From: DRPN01 sp964383915
GTDB taxonomy: Bacteria > Bacteroidota > Bacteroidia > Bacteroidales > VadinHA17
DNA length: 42,435 bases
Direction: 5' to 3'
NCBI GenBank assembly: GCA_964383915.1
Contig: CAYLJE010000008.1
Coordinates: 1-42,435, forward strand
The position numbers and the translations under genes are program-made. This document shows, one piece after another, positions 14,310-24,196 of the stretch (the first letter of the stretch is position 1; every line of letters starts with the position of its first letter). The notes under the pieces were generated by a model. The model worked only from the letters and a program-made list of their open reading frames with translations, was not told the DNA's origin and did not search any database.

Positions 14310-16430
14310 ATGTCTTTAAAAAAAGATATCGTATGGCGTGTGGCAGTGGTATATCTGGGAATGTTACTTCTGGGTATCCTGATCATCGGGCAGGTGTTTT
14401 ATCTTCAGATGGTTCAGGGAAAGAAATACAGTGAGTTATCAGCTCGTCAGACCTTACATGATTTTATTATTCAGCCGAACAGGGGTAATATTCTGGCTAC
14501 TGACGGCCGGTTACTCAGCAGCTCGGTACCTTACTATGAAATACGGTTGGATTTACACAGCAATGCCATGGATCCTGCCGTTTTTCAGGCGAATCTGGAT
14601 TCTTTGTCTATCCGGCTGGCTTCTCTGTTCCGCGATCAGCCATGGTGGGGCTATAAGACGAAATTATTGAAGGCTTTCAGGAACAAGCAACGTTACTATC
14701 TTTTGAAAAGGGATGTCCCCTACCGGCAGATGAAGGCGCTGAAAACCTTCCCGTTGTTCAGACTTGGCAGGTATAAAGGAGGTTTAATCATTGTCCAGAC
14801 AAACAAGCGGATACGGCCGCAACGTAATCTGGCAGCCCGGACCATCGGGTATATATCCAAGTCGGAGCGGGGGAATATTGTGGGGATTGAAGGAGCTTAT
14901 GATCGTGCCCTGAGAGGACGTACCGGTGTGCGTCTTATGCAACGGTTGTCGGGAAATGTATGGATGCCGCTCAACAATAGCAATGAAGTGGAACCCAAAG
15001 ACGGGCAGGATGTGGTTACAACGATTGATATCGATATCCAGGATGTGGCCGAAAATTCGCTGAAAAATCAACTTATCAAGAACAATGCCGATCATGGTAC
15101 GGTTATCCTGATGGAGGTAAAAACCGGAGATATTAAGGCTATTGCCAATCTTGAAAAGGACGAAAACGGTCAATACAGAGAATTATACAATTATGCTATC
15201 GGAGCAAGCATCGAACCCGGTTCCACATTTAAATTACCTGTATTGGTAGCCGGTCTGGAAGACGGGGCTTTTTCCCTTGATGATACGGTGGATACCGATC
15301 ACGGGAAGGTAAAGTTTTTTGATAAGGTGATCCGGGATACCAAAAAAGGCGGTTACGGGAAGATTACGGTGAAGAAAATACTGGAGGTTTCCTCGAATGT
15401 GGGGATGTCTAAACTGATCATGGAACATTACGGTGATCATCCCAGAGATCTGATAGACCGTTTATACAGTATGGGGTTGAATAAAAAACTGGGTATAGAA
15501 ATCAAAGGGGAAGGAATGCCAATGATCAATTATCCCGGCGACAAATTCTGGTCCGGGATTTCCCTGGCGATGATCTCACATGGTTATGAAGTGAGAATGA
15601 CGCCTTTGCAAATACTTTCTTTTTATAATGCCATTGCCAATAATGGGGTGATAGTTAAACCCTGTTTTGTCAGAGAACTCAGGTATCATGGACGAACTTT
15701 AAAAAGATATGGGGTCAAGGTATTGAATCCTGCCATATGTTCTAAAGAGACCCTTCGTAAAGCACGACTCATGCTGGAGGGAGTTGTGGAAAACGGTACA
15801 GCCAGGAACCTGAAGAATAATATGTATAAAATTGCCGGGAAAACAGGTACGGCACAGATTGCCAATGAAAAATACGGATACAGGGTAAACAGGAAGATCA
15901 GTTATGTCGCTTCTTTTGTTGGGTATTTCCCGGCTGACGATCCGAAATATTCCTGTATTGTTGTGGTCAGCGCTCCCTCTAACGCGGTGTATTATGGCAA
16001 TTTGGTGGCAGGGCCGGTGTTTCGTGAAGTAGCGGATAAAGTATATGCTACCAGTTTGGATATGCAGCGGGACTACCTGGCTTATGCAGGACGTTCGAAG
16101 AGTGCTCCTTACAGTAAAAACGGGTATAATCCCGAGACAAAATATGTGTTCAGGACGTTGGGTATTCCTTTTGTCCCCGGGAAAGACGAGGATGAATGGG
16201 TGCGGGTCAGCAGCAGGGATTCACTGGTGGAGGAAATGCCTTTAACTGTTACCGGGTTTTTAGTACCTAATGTGACAGGGATGGGACTGAAAGATGCCTT
16301 GTATTTATTGGAGAGAGAAAGAATAAAGGTGATTGCTGACGGTTGGGGTACGGTAAAAAAACAATCCCTGGCGCCGGGGACCCCGGCCGGGCGGGGAATG
16401 ACCATCCGTCTCGAAATGAGTTTGAAATAA
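14310..16430 (+). CDS. ftsI: Penicillin-binding protein FtsI/SpoVD type with PASTA domain
   Basis: 706 residues from ATG 14310 (an upstream ATT in frame is not credible). One N-terminal transmembrane helix (about residues 9-31) is followed by the PBP dimer domain with QPNRGNILATDGRLL, and by the transpeptidase domain with the three active-site motifs: S305-TFK308, S361-S-N363 and K511-T-G513. The C-terminus (about 650-706) is one PASTA domain starting VPNVTGMGLKDALYLL. It is the septal transpeptidase that works with FtsW at the divisome, facing the periplasm. A C-terminal PASTA domain is usual in Gram-positive SpoVD/PBP2x but also occurs in Bacteroidota. It follows ftsL by one base and precedes murE by nine. 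Confidence 0.96.
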   Translation: MSLKKDIVWRVAVVYLGMLLLGILIIGQVFYLQMVQGKKYSELSARQTLHDFIIQPNRGNILATDGRLLSSSVPYYEIRLDLHSNAMDPAVFQANLDSLSIRLASLFRDQPWWGYKTKLLKAFRNKQRYYLLKRDVPYRQMKALKTFPLFRLGRYKGGLIIVQTNKRIRPQRNLAARTIGYISKSERGNIVGIEGAYDRALRGRTGVRLMQRLSGNVWMPLNNSNEVEPKDGQDVVTTIDIDIQDVAENSLKNQLIKNNADHGTVILMEVKTGDIKAIANLEKDENGQYRELYNYAIGASIEPGSTFKLPVLVAGLEDGAFSLDDTVDTDHGKVKFFDKVIRDTKKGGYGKITVKKILEVSSNVGMSKLIMEHYGDHPRDLIDRLYSMGLNKKLGIEIKGEGMPMINYPGDKFWSGISLAMISHGYEVRMTPLQILSFYNAIANNGVIVKPCFVRELRYHGRTLKRYGVKVLNPAICSKETLRKARLMLEGVVENGTARNLKNNMYKIAGKTGTAQIANEKYGYRVNRKISYVASFVGYFPADDPKYSCIVVVSAPSNAVYYGNLVAGPVFREVADKVYATSLDMQRDYLAYAGRSKSAPYSKNGYNPETKYVFRTLGIPFVPGKDEDEWVRVSSRDSLVEEMPLTVTGFLVPNVTGMGLKDALYLLERERIKVIADGWGTVKKQSLAPGTPAGRGMTIRLEMSLK

Positions 16431-16439
16431 AAGGCTGAT

Positions 16440-17918
16440 ATGATCGGTTTAGAGGATATAAAACGCTTGGATGGAATTAATCGGATCATTGCATCCGGAG
16501 GCGAGCGGTTTAACAAGATCGGATTTGACTCGCGCAGGATTGGACCGGGGGATCTTTTTGTGGCGGTAAGGGGGGGTCATACCGACGGTCATCGTTATAT
16601 TGAAGAAGTTATAAAAAAAGGAGCTTCCGGTATTTGCTGTGAAGCAATCCCTGAACATCCTGATCCCGGGATCACATGGATTCAGGTTACCAACAGTGCG
16701 GTCATGTTGGGGAAACTGGCTTCTTTATATTATGGCGACCCGTCGCATAAACTGTTATTAACAGGGGTTACGGGAACAAACGGTAAAACCACCATCGCCA
16801 CTTCCCTGTATAGTCTGTTCCGTGCTCTGGGTCACAAAGCAGGTTTATTCTCTACCACTGGAATCTGCATTGACGAAACTGTTTATAAAACATCGCATAC
16901 CACACCCGATCCTCTGACGCTCCATAGTTATATGGCCAAAATGCTGGAAGCCGGCTGTGATCATGTTTTTATGGAGGTAAGTTCACATGCGGCCGATCAG
17001 GACCGGATTGCCGGTTTACAATTTGCCGGAGGCATTTTTACCAATCTGACACAGGATCACCTGGATTATCATCATGATTATAAATCCTATCTCTATGCCA
17101 AAAAGAAGTTCTTCGATCATCTGCCGCCGGAGGCTTTTGTTCTGGTCAATGCAGATGACAGGAACGCACAGGTCATGGTTCAGAATACAAAAGCAAAGGT
17201 ACATACCTACGGGATAAAAAGCCCTGCTGATTTTCGTGCAAGGATTCTGGAAAGTCATCTTGATGGAACCTTGCTTGCTATTGATAAACAGGAAGTTTGG
17301 GTATCTTTTGTGGGGGAGTTTTCTGCTTCTAATATGACTGCAGTATATGGGACTGCTGTCTTACTTGGGGCAGATCGCACATTGGTTCTGGAGAAGATGA
17401 GTGCTTTACCTCCGGTGGCCGGACGCTTTGAAGTGTTCCATTCTCCGGAGGGTGTTGTAGGTATTGTGGACTATGCGCATACGCCGGATGCTATTGGGAA
17501 AGTGTTAAAAGCAATCAGGCAGTTACGGAGGGGACATGAAAAGGTTGTGACGGTAATGGGTGCCGGAGGGAATCGTGACCGGAGTAAACGTCCCCGGATG
17601 GCGAAGCTGGCATATGAACTGAGTGATATATTGATACTTACCTCGGATAATCCACGGGATGAAGACCCGGAAGAGATCATACGGAATATGCTGGAAGGAC
17701 TTACAAAAGAAGAGCAGAAGAAGGTAATCAGTATGACAAACAGGGGGGAAGCCATAAAAACAGCGGTAAGGCTGGCAGCTCCGGGGGATATTGTACTTGT
17801 AGCCGGGAAAGGTCATGAGGATTACCAGGAAATAAAAGGAGTCAGGGTTCATTTTGATGACCGGGAATTTCTGGCCGAACAATTGGGGCCGGGAAACGTT
17901 TACCAGCCAAGGAAGTAA
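16440..17918 (+). CDS. murE: UDP-N-acetylmuramoyl-tripeptide synthetase MurE (diaminopimelate-adding)
   Basis: 492 residues. Domain 1 has FDSRRIGPGDLFVA; domain 2 has the ATP loop GVTGTNGKTT, the SHTTPDPL segment and MEVSSHA; domain 3 has VDYAHTPDAI, GAGGNRDRSKRP and the specificity motif SDNPRDEDP. DNPR is the signature of enzymes that add meso-diaminopimelate rather than lysine, so the peptidoglycan should be of the DAP type. The enzyme is cytosolic and makes UDP-MurNAc-tripeptide. It sits between ftsI and mraY; murF, often the next gene, is absent here. Confidence 0.97.
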   Translation: MIGLEDIKRLDGINRIIASGGERFNKIGFDSRRIGPGDLFVAVRGGHTDGHRYIEEVIKKGASGICCEAIPEHPDPGITWIQVTNSAVMLGKLASLYYGDPSHKLLLTGVTGTNGKTTIATSLYSLFRALGHKAGLFSTTGICIDETVYKTSHTTPDPLTLHSYMAKMLEAGCDHVFMEVSSHAADQDRIAGLQFAGGIFTNLTQDHLDYHHDYKSYLYAKKKFFDHLPPEAFVLVNADDRNAQVMVQNTKAKVHTYGIKSPADFRARILESHLDGTLLAIDKQEVWVSFVGEFSASNMTAVYGTAVLLGADRTLVLEKMSALPPVAGRFEVFHSPEGVVGIVDYAHTPDAIGKVLKAIRQLRRGHEKVVTVMGAGGNRDRSKRPRMAKLAYELSDILILTSDNPRDEDPEEIIRNMLEGLTKEEQKKVISMTNRGEAIKTAVRLAAPGDIVLVAGKGHEDYQEIKGVRVHFDDREFLAEQLGPGNVYQPRK

Positions 17919-17934
17919 CGATAAAAGGATAGGT

Positions 17935-19182
17935 ATGCTATATTATTTATTTGAATATCTGGATAAATTGAATGTTCCCGGTGCCGGGTTGTTTGAATAT
18001 ATTTCTTTCCGGTCGGCCAGTGCCGTGATTACTTCCCTGATTATGTCCATGATTATTGGTAAATCCATCATTCGCTGGCTGCAACGCATGCAGATTGGAG
18101 AAACGGTTCGGAATCTGGGTCTGGAAGGACAGTCTAGAAAAGAAGGGACCCCCACCATGGGTGGTATTATTATTCTGTCTTCCATTTTGATTCCTGTTTT
18201 GTTATTTGCCGATCTGGGGAATGTGTATATAATTCTGATGTTGATTACAACCGTATGGTTAGGGTTCATAGGGTTTATAGATGATTATATTAAAGTTTTT
18301 AAAAAGAACAAAGCAGGACTGGCCGGTAAGTTTAAGATCATCGGACAGGTTATCCTGGGGCTGATTGTAGGGATCATACTTTATACCAGTGACCAGGTTT
18401 ATACCCGGGAGAAAGTGCCGGAAGAGAAAACCTTACAGGCAGGCAGAACAGCCAGGGTCAGTGAGAACGCAACCTTTCCGGAATATACCTACCGTAATAT
18501 TAAATCTACGGTGACAACCATTCCTTTCATAAAGAATCATGAATTTAACTATAACTCCCTGGTAAGTTTTGTCGGAAGAAACCGTGAATTCTGGGGATGG
18601 ATTGTGTTTGTATTGGTTACTATATTTATTGTTACGGCCGTTTCGAACGGTTCCAATCTTACAGACGGGCTGGATGGGCTGGATACCGGGGTATCGTCTA
18701 TTGTAGGGGCAACACTCGGGGTGATGGCTTATGTTTCCGGCAACATGGTTTTTGCCGATTATCTGAATATTATGTTTATTCCCAATTCGGGAGAGCTGGT
18801 GATTTTTGCCAGTTCGTTTATCGGGGCTACTGTTGGATTTCTCTGGTATAATGCTTATCCGGCCCAGGTGTTTATGGGCGATACCGGAAGCCTTTCCCTG
18901 GGAGGTATTATTGCTGTATTTGCTATTATCATCAGAAAAGAGTTGCTCATACCTATTCTGTGTGGAATCTTCCTGATGGAAAGTCTCAGTGTGATCATGC
19001 AGGTGAGTTATTTCAAATATACCAAACGCAGGCTGGGTGCAGGCAGGAGAATCTTTCTTATGTCCCCGCTTCATCATCATTATCAGATGAAAGGATACGC
19101 AGAACCTAAAATTGTTACGCGGTTCTGGATTGTGGCCATCATGCTGGCTGTTATTACGGTGGTAACTTTGAAAATCAGATAG
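17935..19182 (+). CDS. mraY: Phospho-N-acetylmuramoyl-pentapeptide-transferase MraY
   Basis: 415 residues from ATG 17935; an open frame upstream runs into murE and is not used. About ten transmembrane helices are visible. Family motifs are KEGTPTMGG, FIDDYIKV (DDxxK), NLTDGLDGLD and MGDTGSLSLGG, then PLHHHYQMKG, the HHH box of MraY. The long insert between helices (about residues 160-200) is typical of Bacteroidota MraY. It links UDP-MurNAc-pentapeptide to undecaprenyl phosphate to give lipid I at the inner membrane. It starts 16 bp after murE and ends three bases before murD. Confidence 0.97.
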   Translation: MLYYLFEYLDKLNVPGAGLFEYISFRSASAVITSLIMSMIIGKSIIRWLQRMQIGETVRNLGLEGQSRKEGTPTMGGIIILSSILIPVLLFADLGNVYIILMLITTVWLGFIGFIDDYIKVFKKNKAGLAGKFKIIGQVILGLIVGIILYTSDQVYTREKVPEEKTLQAGRTARVSENATFPEYTYRNIKSTVTTIPFIKNHEFNYNSLVSFVGRNREFWGWIVFVLVTIFIVTAVSNGSNLTDGLDGLDTGVSSIVGATLGVMAYVSGNMVFADYLNIMFIPNSGELVIFASSFIGATVGFLWYNAYPAQVFMGDTGSLSLGGIIAVFAIIIRKELLIPILCGIFLMESLSVIMQVSYFKYTKRRLGAGRRIFLMSPLHHHYQMKGYAEPKIVTRFWIVAIMLAVITVVTLKIR

Positions 19183-19185
19183 CCG

Positions 19186-20523
19186 ATGAATAAATTTATC
19201 GTCATATTGGGAGCAGGAGAAAGCGGGACAGGAACAGCTGTTCTGGCAAAGAAACAAGGGTACGATGTGTTTGTTTCAGATGCAGGGATGGTAAAGGAGA
19301 AATACCGGAAGCGTTTGGTGGATACCCATATATCTTTTGAAGAAAATGCTCACAGCCTTCGGAAATTGCTTACTGCCGGAGAGGTAATAAAAAGTCCGGG
19401 AATCCCGGATAATGCCACTGTAGTAAAGCAGATGAAAGAAGCAGGCATTCCTGTTATCTCCGAGATTGAATTTGCAGGCAGATTTATGCAGGGCAGGAAA
19501 ATCTGCGTGACAGGTAGCAATGGGAAAACAACCACAGCTACACTGATCTATCACATAATGAAAAAAGCAGGGTTACAGGTAACTCTGGTCGGGAACATCG
19601 GGAAGAGTCTGGCTATGCAGGTGGCGGAGGAAGATACTGATTATTATGTTATTGAGTTAAGCAGCTTTCAACTGGATGGTATGGTTGATTTTAAGGCAGA
19701 TGTGGCTGTAATAATGAATATCACGCCGGACCATCTGGACAGATACGGGTATGACATGGAGAAATATATCCGTTCCAAACTGAGGATATTCCGGAATATG
19801 GGTCCCGGGGACACGTGTATTTATTGTTATGATGATCCGATACTGAAACAACAGGTGCCCATGATGGATCTTTCTGCAGAACGGCTTACCTTTTCTCTCG
19901 AGGAGAAAAAAGGACAGACAGCCTATTTTGAAAATGATCAATTGAATATTAACTATAAAAATAAAATTATAACTATGTCAATAATGGATTTAGCTCTTCA
20001 GGGAAAGCACAATGTATATAATTCCATGGCCGCCGGAATAGCCGGACAGGTGTTACATATCCGTAAAGAAACTATCCGTGAAAGTCTGTCCGACTTTCAG
20101 GGGGTGGAGCATCGTCTGGAGCCTGTGTTACGGGTTCACGGGATTCAGTTTGTCAATGATTCCAAGGCCACCAATGTCAATTCGGTATGGTATGCGCTTG
20201 AGACGATGACCACGAAAGTGGTATGGATAGCCGGAGGTATTGATAAAGGAAATGATTATAGCATATTGACTGATCTGGCCGGAGAAAAGGTAAAGGCGTT
20301 GGTATGCCTGGGCAAGGATAACCGTAAACTGAAGGCATCTTTTAAGGAAGTGATCCCTACCATTGTGGAAGCCCGGTCGATGAAAGAAGCCGTTCAGCAG
20401 GCTTATTTTCTGGCGACGAACGGGGATACGATTTTGTTGTCACCGGCATGTGCCAGTTTTGATCTTTTTTACAACTATGAGGACCGGGGCCGGCAGTTTA
20501 AACAGGCAGTACGTAATTTATAA
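19186..20523 (+). CDS. murD: UDP-N-acetylmuramoylalanine--D-glutamate ligase MurD
   Basis: 445 residues. The N-terminal Rossmann part starts with FIVILGAGESGTGTA and has KSPGIPD; the ATP loop is VTGSNGKTTTATL; the middle domain shows ELSSFQLD and NITPDHLDRYG; the C-terminal domain has FVNDSKATN (the SKATN motif) and LLSPACASFDLFYNYEDRG. These are all MurD hallmarks. The enzyme adds D-glutamate to UDP-MurNAc-L-alanine in the cytosol. It is 3 bp after mraY and 19 bp before ftsW, so it is within the operon. Confidence 0.97.
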   Translation: MNKFIVILGAGESGTGTAVLAKKQGYDVFVSDAGMVKEKYRKRLVDTHISFEENAHSLRKLLTAGEVIKSPGIPDNATVVKQMKEAGIPVISEIEFAGRFMQGRKICVTGSNGKTTTATLIYHIMKKAGLQVTLVGNIGKSLAMQVAEEDTDYYVIELSSFQLDGMVDFKADVAVIMNITPDHLDRYGYDMEKYIRSKLRIFRNMGPGDTCIYCYDDPILKQQVPMMDLSAERLTFSLEEKKGQTAYFENDQLNINYKNKIITMSIMDLALQGKHNVYNSMAAGIAGQVLHIRKETIRESLSDFQGVEHRLEPVLRVHGIQFVNDSKATNVNSVWYALETMTTKVVWIAGGIDKGNDYSILTDLAGEKVKALVCLGKDNRKLKASFKEVIPTIVEARSMKEAVQQAYFLATNGDTILLSPACASFDLFYNYEDRGRQFKQAVRNL

Positions 20524-20542
20524 ATAAGAATATGATTTTTTT

Positions 20543-21715
20543 ATGGGGGTAAACATTAAAAAATATCTACAGGGAGACAAGGTGATCTGGGGGATGATCT
20601 TCCTTCTGGCCGTTTTTTCCCTTCTGGCTGTTTACAGTTCGACAGGGACCCTGGCTTATAAGAAGATGGGAGGAAATACGATGTATTACCTGATCCGTCA
20701 CGGGGTGATTCTGGGGGTAGGGATAACCATTATTTTTGTGGTTCATCTGATCCCTTATCGTTTTTATTTTCAGTTATCCCGGCTGTTTCTCTGGATGTCC
20801 GTTTTCCTGCTTCTGATCACTCTGCTGTCCGGAACCCGTATGAATGAAGCTACCCGGTGGCTGACCCTGCCCGGGCTTGGCTTTACCATTCAGCCTTCAG
20901 ATTTTGCAAAGATGTCTCTGATCATGTATTTGGCCAGGGTCTTATCTCTGAGACAGGACAGGGTTAGGAATATGAGAGAAGTCATGCATTCTATGGCATG
21001 GCCTGTATTAATCATCTCAGCACTGATTTTGCCGGCTAACCTATCAACAGCTCTCATCGTTTTTGTTGTCAGTCTTGTTCTTATGTTTATCGGAAGAGTC
21101 AAGTTTAATATCCTGTTAGGTATTGTCGGAATAGCTGTCGTAGCCGGAGGTCTGTTTATAGGTTTTGCGTTGTTGACAAAGCACGAAGGACGGATATCTA
21201 CCTGGGAGAACAGAATAGAAAATTTTGTCAACGGAGATGATGCTGAGGTTTATCAGGTAGAACAGGCAAAAATTGCAGTAGCAACGGGAGGATTATTTGG
21301 GAAGAAACCGGGAAAGAGCACTCAGCGTAATTTTTTACCACATCCTTATTCTGATTTTATTTTTGCCATTATTGTGGAAGAATACGGATTGATATTCGGG
21401 GCAATCCCGATCATGCTGGCTTATCTTATCCTGCTTTTCAGAGCGGGCGTAATTGTGAGAAGGTGTAGTAGTACCTTCCCTGCTTTTCTGGTTATTGGTC
21501 TGACACTGCTGATTGTTACGCAGGCTTTTGTGAATATGGGCGTTTCTGTCACGCTTTTCCCGGTAACAGGTCAGACGCTGCCCCTGGTAAGCATGGGCGG
21601 CTCATCCATGTTGTTTACCAGTATTGAGTTGGGAATCATTCTAAATATAAGCAGGAATATAGATAAAAAACAAATGGAAATAACAGATGAACAGGTCGTT
21701 GAGAGTGATTATTAG
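20543..21715 (+). CDS. ftsW: Septal peptidoglycan polymerase FtsW (SEDS family)
   Basis: 390 residues with about ten transmembrane helices. SEDS motifs are present: an early LAVYSSTG, TRWLTLPGLGFTIQPSDFAK (the W-x-P-x-QPSE/D-x-K block), the large periplasmic loop with AKIAVATGGLFGKKPGKSTQ and LPHPYSDFIFAIIVEE, and PVTGQTLPLVSMGGSSML. FtsW polymerises lipid II and pairs with FtsI. An aspartate replaces the usual glutamate of QPSE. The last 29 bases overlap the start of murG, which indicates coupled translation. Confidence 0.96.
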   Translation: MGVNIKKYLQGDKVIWGMIFLLAVFSLLAVYSSTGTLAYKKMGGNTMYYLIRHGVILGVGITIIFVVHLIPYRFYFQLSRLFLWMSVFLLLITLLSGTRMNEATRWLTLPGLGFTIQPSDFAKMSLIMYLARVLSLRQDRVRNMREVMHSMAWPVLIISALILPANLSTALIVFVVSLVLMFIGRVKFNILLGIVGIAVVAGGLFIGFALLTKHEGRISTWENRIENFVNGDDAEVYQVEQAKIAVATGGLFGKKPGKSTQRNFLPHPYSDFIFAIIVEEYGLIFGAIPIMLAYLILLFRAGVIVRRCSSTFPAFLVIGLTLLIVTQAFVNMGVSVTLFPVTGQTLPLVSMGGSSMLFTSIELGIILNISRNIDKKQMEITDEQVVESDY

Positions 21716-22799
21716 CGGAGGAGGGACAGGAGGACATGTCTTTCCTGCCCTTTCCATTGCCCGGGAGCTGAAAAATACAGTTCCGGGGGTAGAAATCCTG
21801 TTTGTCGGGGCAGAAGGGAGGATGGAGATGCAAAAAGTGCCGGAAGCAGGGTTCAACATAGAAGGTTTACCTGTCCGGGGCTTTGACAGAAAGAACAAGC
21901 TGAAAAATATTCCGGTCATTATACAATTGGTAAAGAGCATGAAAAAGGCGCGTATTCTTATTCACAGGTTTAGTCCGGATGTGGTCGTGGGGGTGGGAGG
22001 TTATGCAAGCGGACCTATGGTAAGAATAGCCGGCAGGAAAAGAATTCCCGTTTTGATACAGGAGCAGAATTCATATGCGGGAGTAACCAATCGCTGGCTG
22101 GCTTCCCGGGCTTCGGTCATTTGTGTGGCATACGAAGGAATGAACAAATACTTTCCACCGGAAAAACTGGTGTTGTCAGGTAATCCGGTGAGAGAAGAGA
22201 TCGGTACAAGCCGTGTGTCACCAAAAGAAGCTTATACATTTTATGGAATTCCGAAAGGGCATAAGATAATCCTTGTGTTGGGCGGGAGTCTGGGTGCCGG
22301 GACCATCAACCAGGCCATTCTGAACCATCTTGATACCATTCATGACAAACCGATTTCCCTGATCTGGCAGACCGGAAAGAGCTACTATGTACAGATAAAA
22401 AAGGAGATGAAGAACAGGTCCATGCCCCATGTGCTGGTAATGGATTTTATCCGGAGGATGGATAGGGTGTATGCTGCGGCCACAATGATTATTTCCAGGG
22501 CCGGAGCCGGGACGCTCTCCGAACTGGCGGTGGTGGGGAAACCGGTGATTCTGGTGCCGTCACCCAATGTAGCCGAAGATCATCAGACAAAAAATGCCAT
22601 GGCATTGGTGCAGCATGAGGCAGCCCTGATGATCGCGGATCATGATGCGGAGGAACACTTGCTGGCAGAAGCTCTGACACTACTGGATGATGCACAGAAG
22701 ATGCGGGTGTTGTCGCAAAATCTTAAGAAAATGGCCAGACCGGAAGCCAGTCGGGATATTGTAAGTGAGATACTCAAATTAGCGGGAAAAAGAAAATGA
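21687..22799 (+). CDS. murG: Lipid II synthase MurG (UDP-GlcNAc transferase)
   Basis: 370 residues from ATG 21687, overlapping ftsW by 29 bp. The N-terminus has the donor loop ISGGGTGGHVFPALSIA; VVGVGGYASGP and IQEQNSYAGVTNR are the acceptor-side motifs; LVLGGSLGA, ISRAGAGTLSEL and VPSPNVAEDHQTKNA complete the GT-B pattern. MurG adds GlcNAc to lipid I on the cytoplasmic face of the inner membrane. Its ATGA end overlaps murC. All catalytic blocks are intact. Confidence 0.97.
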   Translation: MNRSLRVIISGGGTGGHVFPALSIARELKNTVPGVEILFVGAEGRMEMQKVPEAGFNIEGLPVRGFDRKNKLKNIPVIIQLVKSMKKARILIHRFSPDVVVGVGGYASGPMVRIAGRKRIPVLIQEQNSYAGVTNRWLASRASVICVAYEGMNKYFPPEKLVLSGNPVREEIGTSRVSPKEAYTFYGIPKGHKIILVLGGSLGAGTINQAILNHLDTIHDKPISLIWQTGKSYYVQIKKEMKNRSMPHVLVMDFIRRMDRVYAAATMIISRAGAGTLSELAVVGKPVILVPSPNVAEDHQTKNAMALVQHEAALMIADHDAEEHLLAEALTLLDDAQKMRVLSQNLKKMARPEASRDIVSEILKLAGKRK

Positions 22800-24196
22800 G
22801 CGATATAACACAATATAGCAGAATCTTCTTCATCGGCATCGGAGGGATCGGTATGAGTGCCCTGGCGCGTTATTTTCATGCAGGAGGATATGATGTGGCC
22901 GGTTATGACAAAACTTCTTCGGCCATAACGGACGCTTTGCAAAAAGAGGATATTCCTGTTATGTTTGAAGATACGGTACAAGCTATTCCGCAGGATTACC
23001 GTGATCCTGATAAGAAACCGGATACAATGGTTGTTTATACACCGGCTGTTCCACAGGATCATCCGGGACTGGTTTATTTCAGAAAGAAGCAATTTCCGCT
23101 CTATAAACGGGCACAGGTGCTGGGAATGGTTTCGGATCATATGAGGCCGGTAGCTGTGGCGGGGACCCATGGTAAAACAACGGTCTCCACCATGATTGCA
23201 CATATTTTGAAACAATCGGTTCTGGATTGTACTGCTTTTCTGGGAGGGATCAGTAAAAATTATGATACCAATCTGTTGATAGGGAGGAGTGACTGGGTAG
23301 TACTGGAGGCTGATGAATTTGACCGTTCCTTTCTCCAACTTCATCCGGAGATAGCTGTCGTAACCGCTTTGGATGCCGATCATCTGGATATCTATCATAC
23401 GCATGCGCACCTGGTGGAGTCATTTCATCAGTTTTTAAGCCAGGTAAGGCCAGGGGGTAAGATTTTGATACATAACGGTTTGCCGGTAGATCGCAGCGTA
23501 AATAGCGAAGCGGACTGGTTTACTTATGGGTTACAAGCCCCAGCCGATTATGTAGCAACAGATCTTTTTTATCAGGACGGATATCATATTTTTCAGGTGC
23601 TTACTCCCGATGGAATTATTCGGGATATTCACCTCAGCTTGCCTGGCCGTGTGAATGTGGAAAATGCGCTGGCATCTGTGGCTGTGAGTCATTTGCTTGG
23701 TATTTCCGGTGATGCCATCCGGAAATCTCTTTTTCTGTTTAAAGGGATAAGACGTCGTTTTGATATCAGGATAAACAGAGATAGTTATGTCTATATCGAT
23801 GATTATGCTCATCATCCTGTTGAGTTACAAGCGGCCATAGAGTCAACACAAGAAATGTTTCCCGGGAAAAAGATTACCGGAATATTTCAACCTCACTTAT
23901 TTAGTCGTACCCGTGATTTTGCCAGAGAATTTGCCGGGAGCCTGGATCTGCTGGATCATGCTATCCTGTTGGACATCTATCCGGCACGGGAGAAACCAAT
24001 TCCCGGAGTGACATCAGAAATGATCCTGAAAAAAATGAAAATAAAAGATAAAACCCTGATGAAGAAAGAAGATATCCCGGAATGGATACGGGAGCATCGT
24101 CCCGAGGTTCTTTTAACATTGGGGGCAGGCGATATTGACCGATTGGTGCAGCCGATCGAAATGATTTATGAAGAAATGGATCAACATGAAGGGTAA
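22796..24196 (+). CDS. murC: UDP-N-acetylmuramate--L-alanine ligase MurC
   Basis: 466 residues. The N-terminal dinucleotide-like fold has FIGIGGIGMSALARYF; the ATP loop is AVAGTHGKTTVSTM; VLEADEFDRSFL and ALDADHLDIY are the central motifs; YIDDYAHHPVEL and FQPHLFSRTRDF are the C-terminal MurC marks. It joins L-alanine to UDP-MurNAc in the cytosol, the first peptide step. It overlaps murG by four bases and its end overlaps the likely start of ftsQ. No unusual residue was seen. Confidence 0.97.
   Translation: MSDITQYSRIFFIGIGGIGMSALARYFHAGGYDVAGYDKTSSAITDALQKEDIPVMFEDTVQAIPQDYRDPDKKPDTMVVYTPAVPQDHPGLVYFRKKQFPLYKRAQVLGMVSDHMRPVAVAGTHGKTTVSTMIAHILKQSVLDCTAFLGGISKNYDTNLLIGRSDWVVLEADEFDRSFLQLHPEIAVVTALDADHLDIYHTHAHLVESFHQFLSQVRPGGKILIHNGLPVDRSVNSEADWFTYGLQAPADYVATDLFYQDGYHIFQVLTPDGIIRDIHLSLPGRVNVENALASVAVSHLLGISGDAIRKSLFLFKGIRRRFDIRINRDSYVYIDDYAHHPVELQAAIESTQEMFPGKKITGIFQPHLFSRTRDFAREFAGSLDLLDHAILLDIYPAREKPIPGVTSEMILKKMKIKDKTLMKKEDIPEWIREHRPEVLLTLGAGDIDRLVQPIEMIYEEMDQHEG

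Noticed and set aside
17854..17934. Upstream extension of MraY into murE
   Set aside because: It reads through murE in another frame and has no homology; ATG 17935 gives the family N-terminus.
18433..19257. Long minus-strand frame opposite mraY
   Set aside because: It is rich in His, Ser and Asn, as is usual for an antisense shadow, and lies wholly over mraY, a clear gene.
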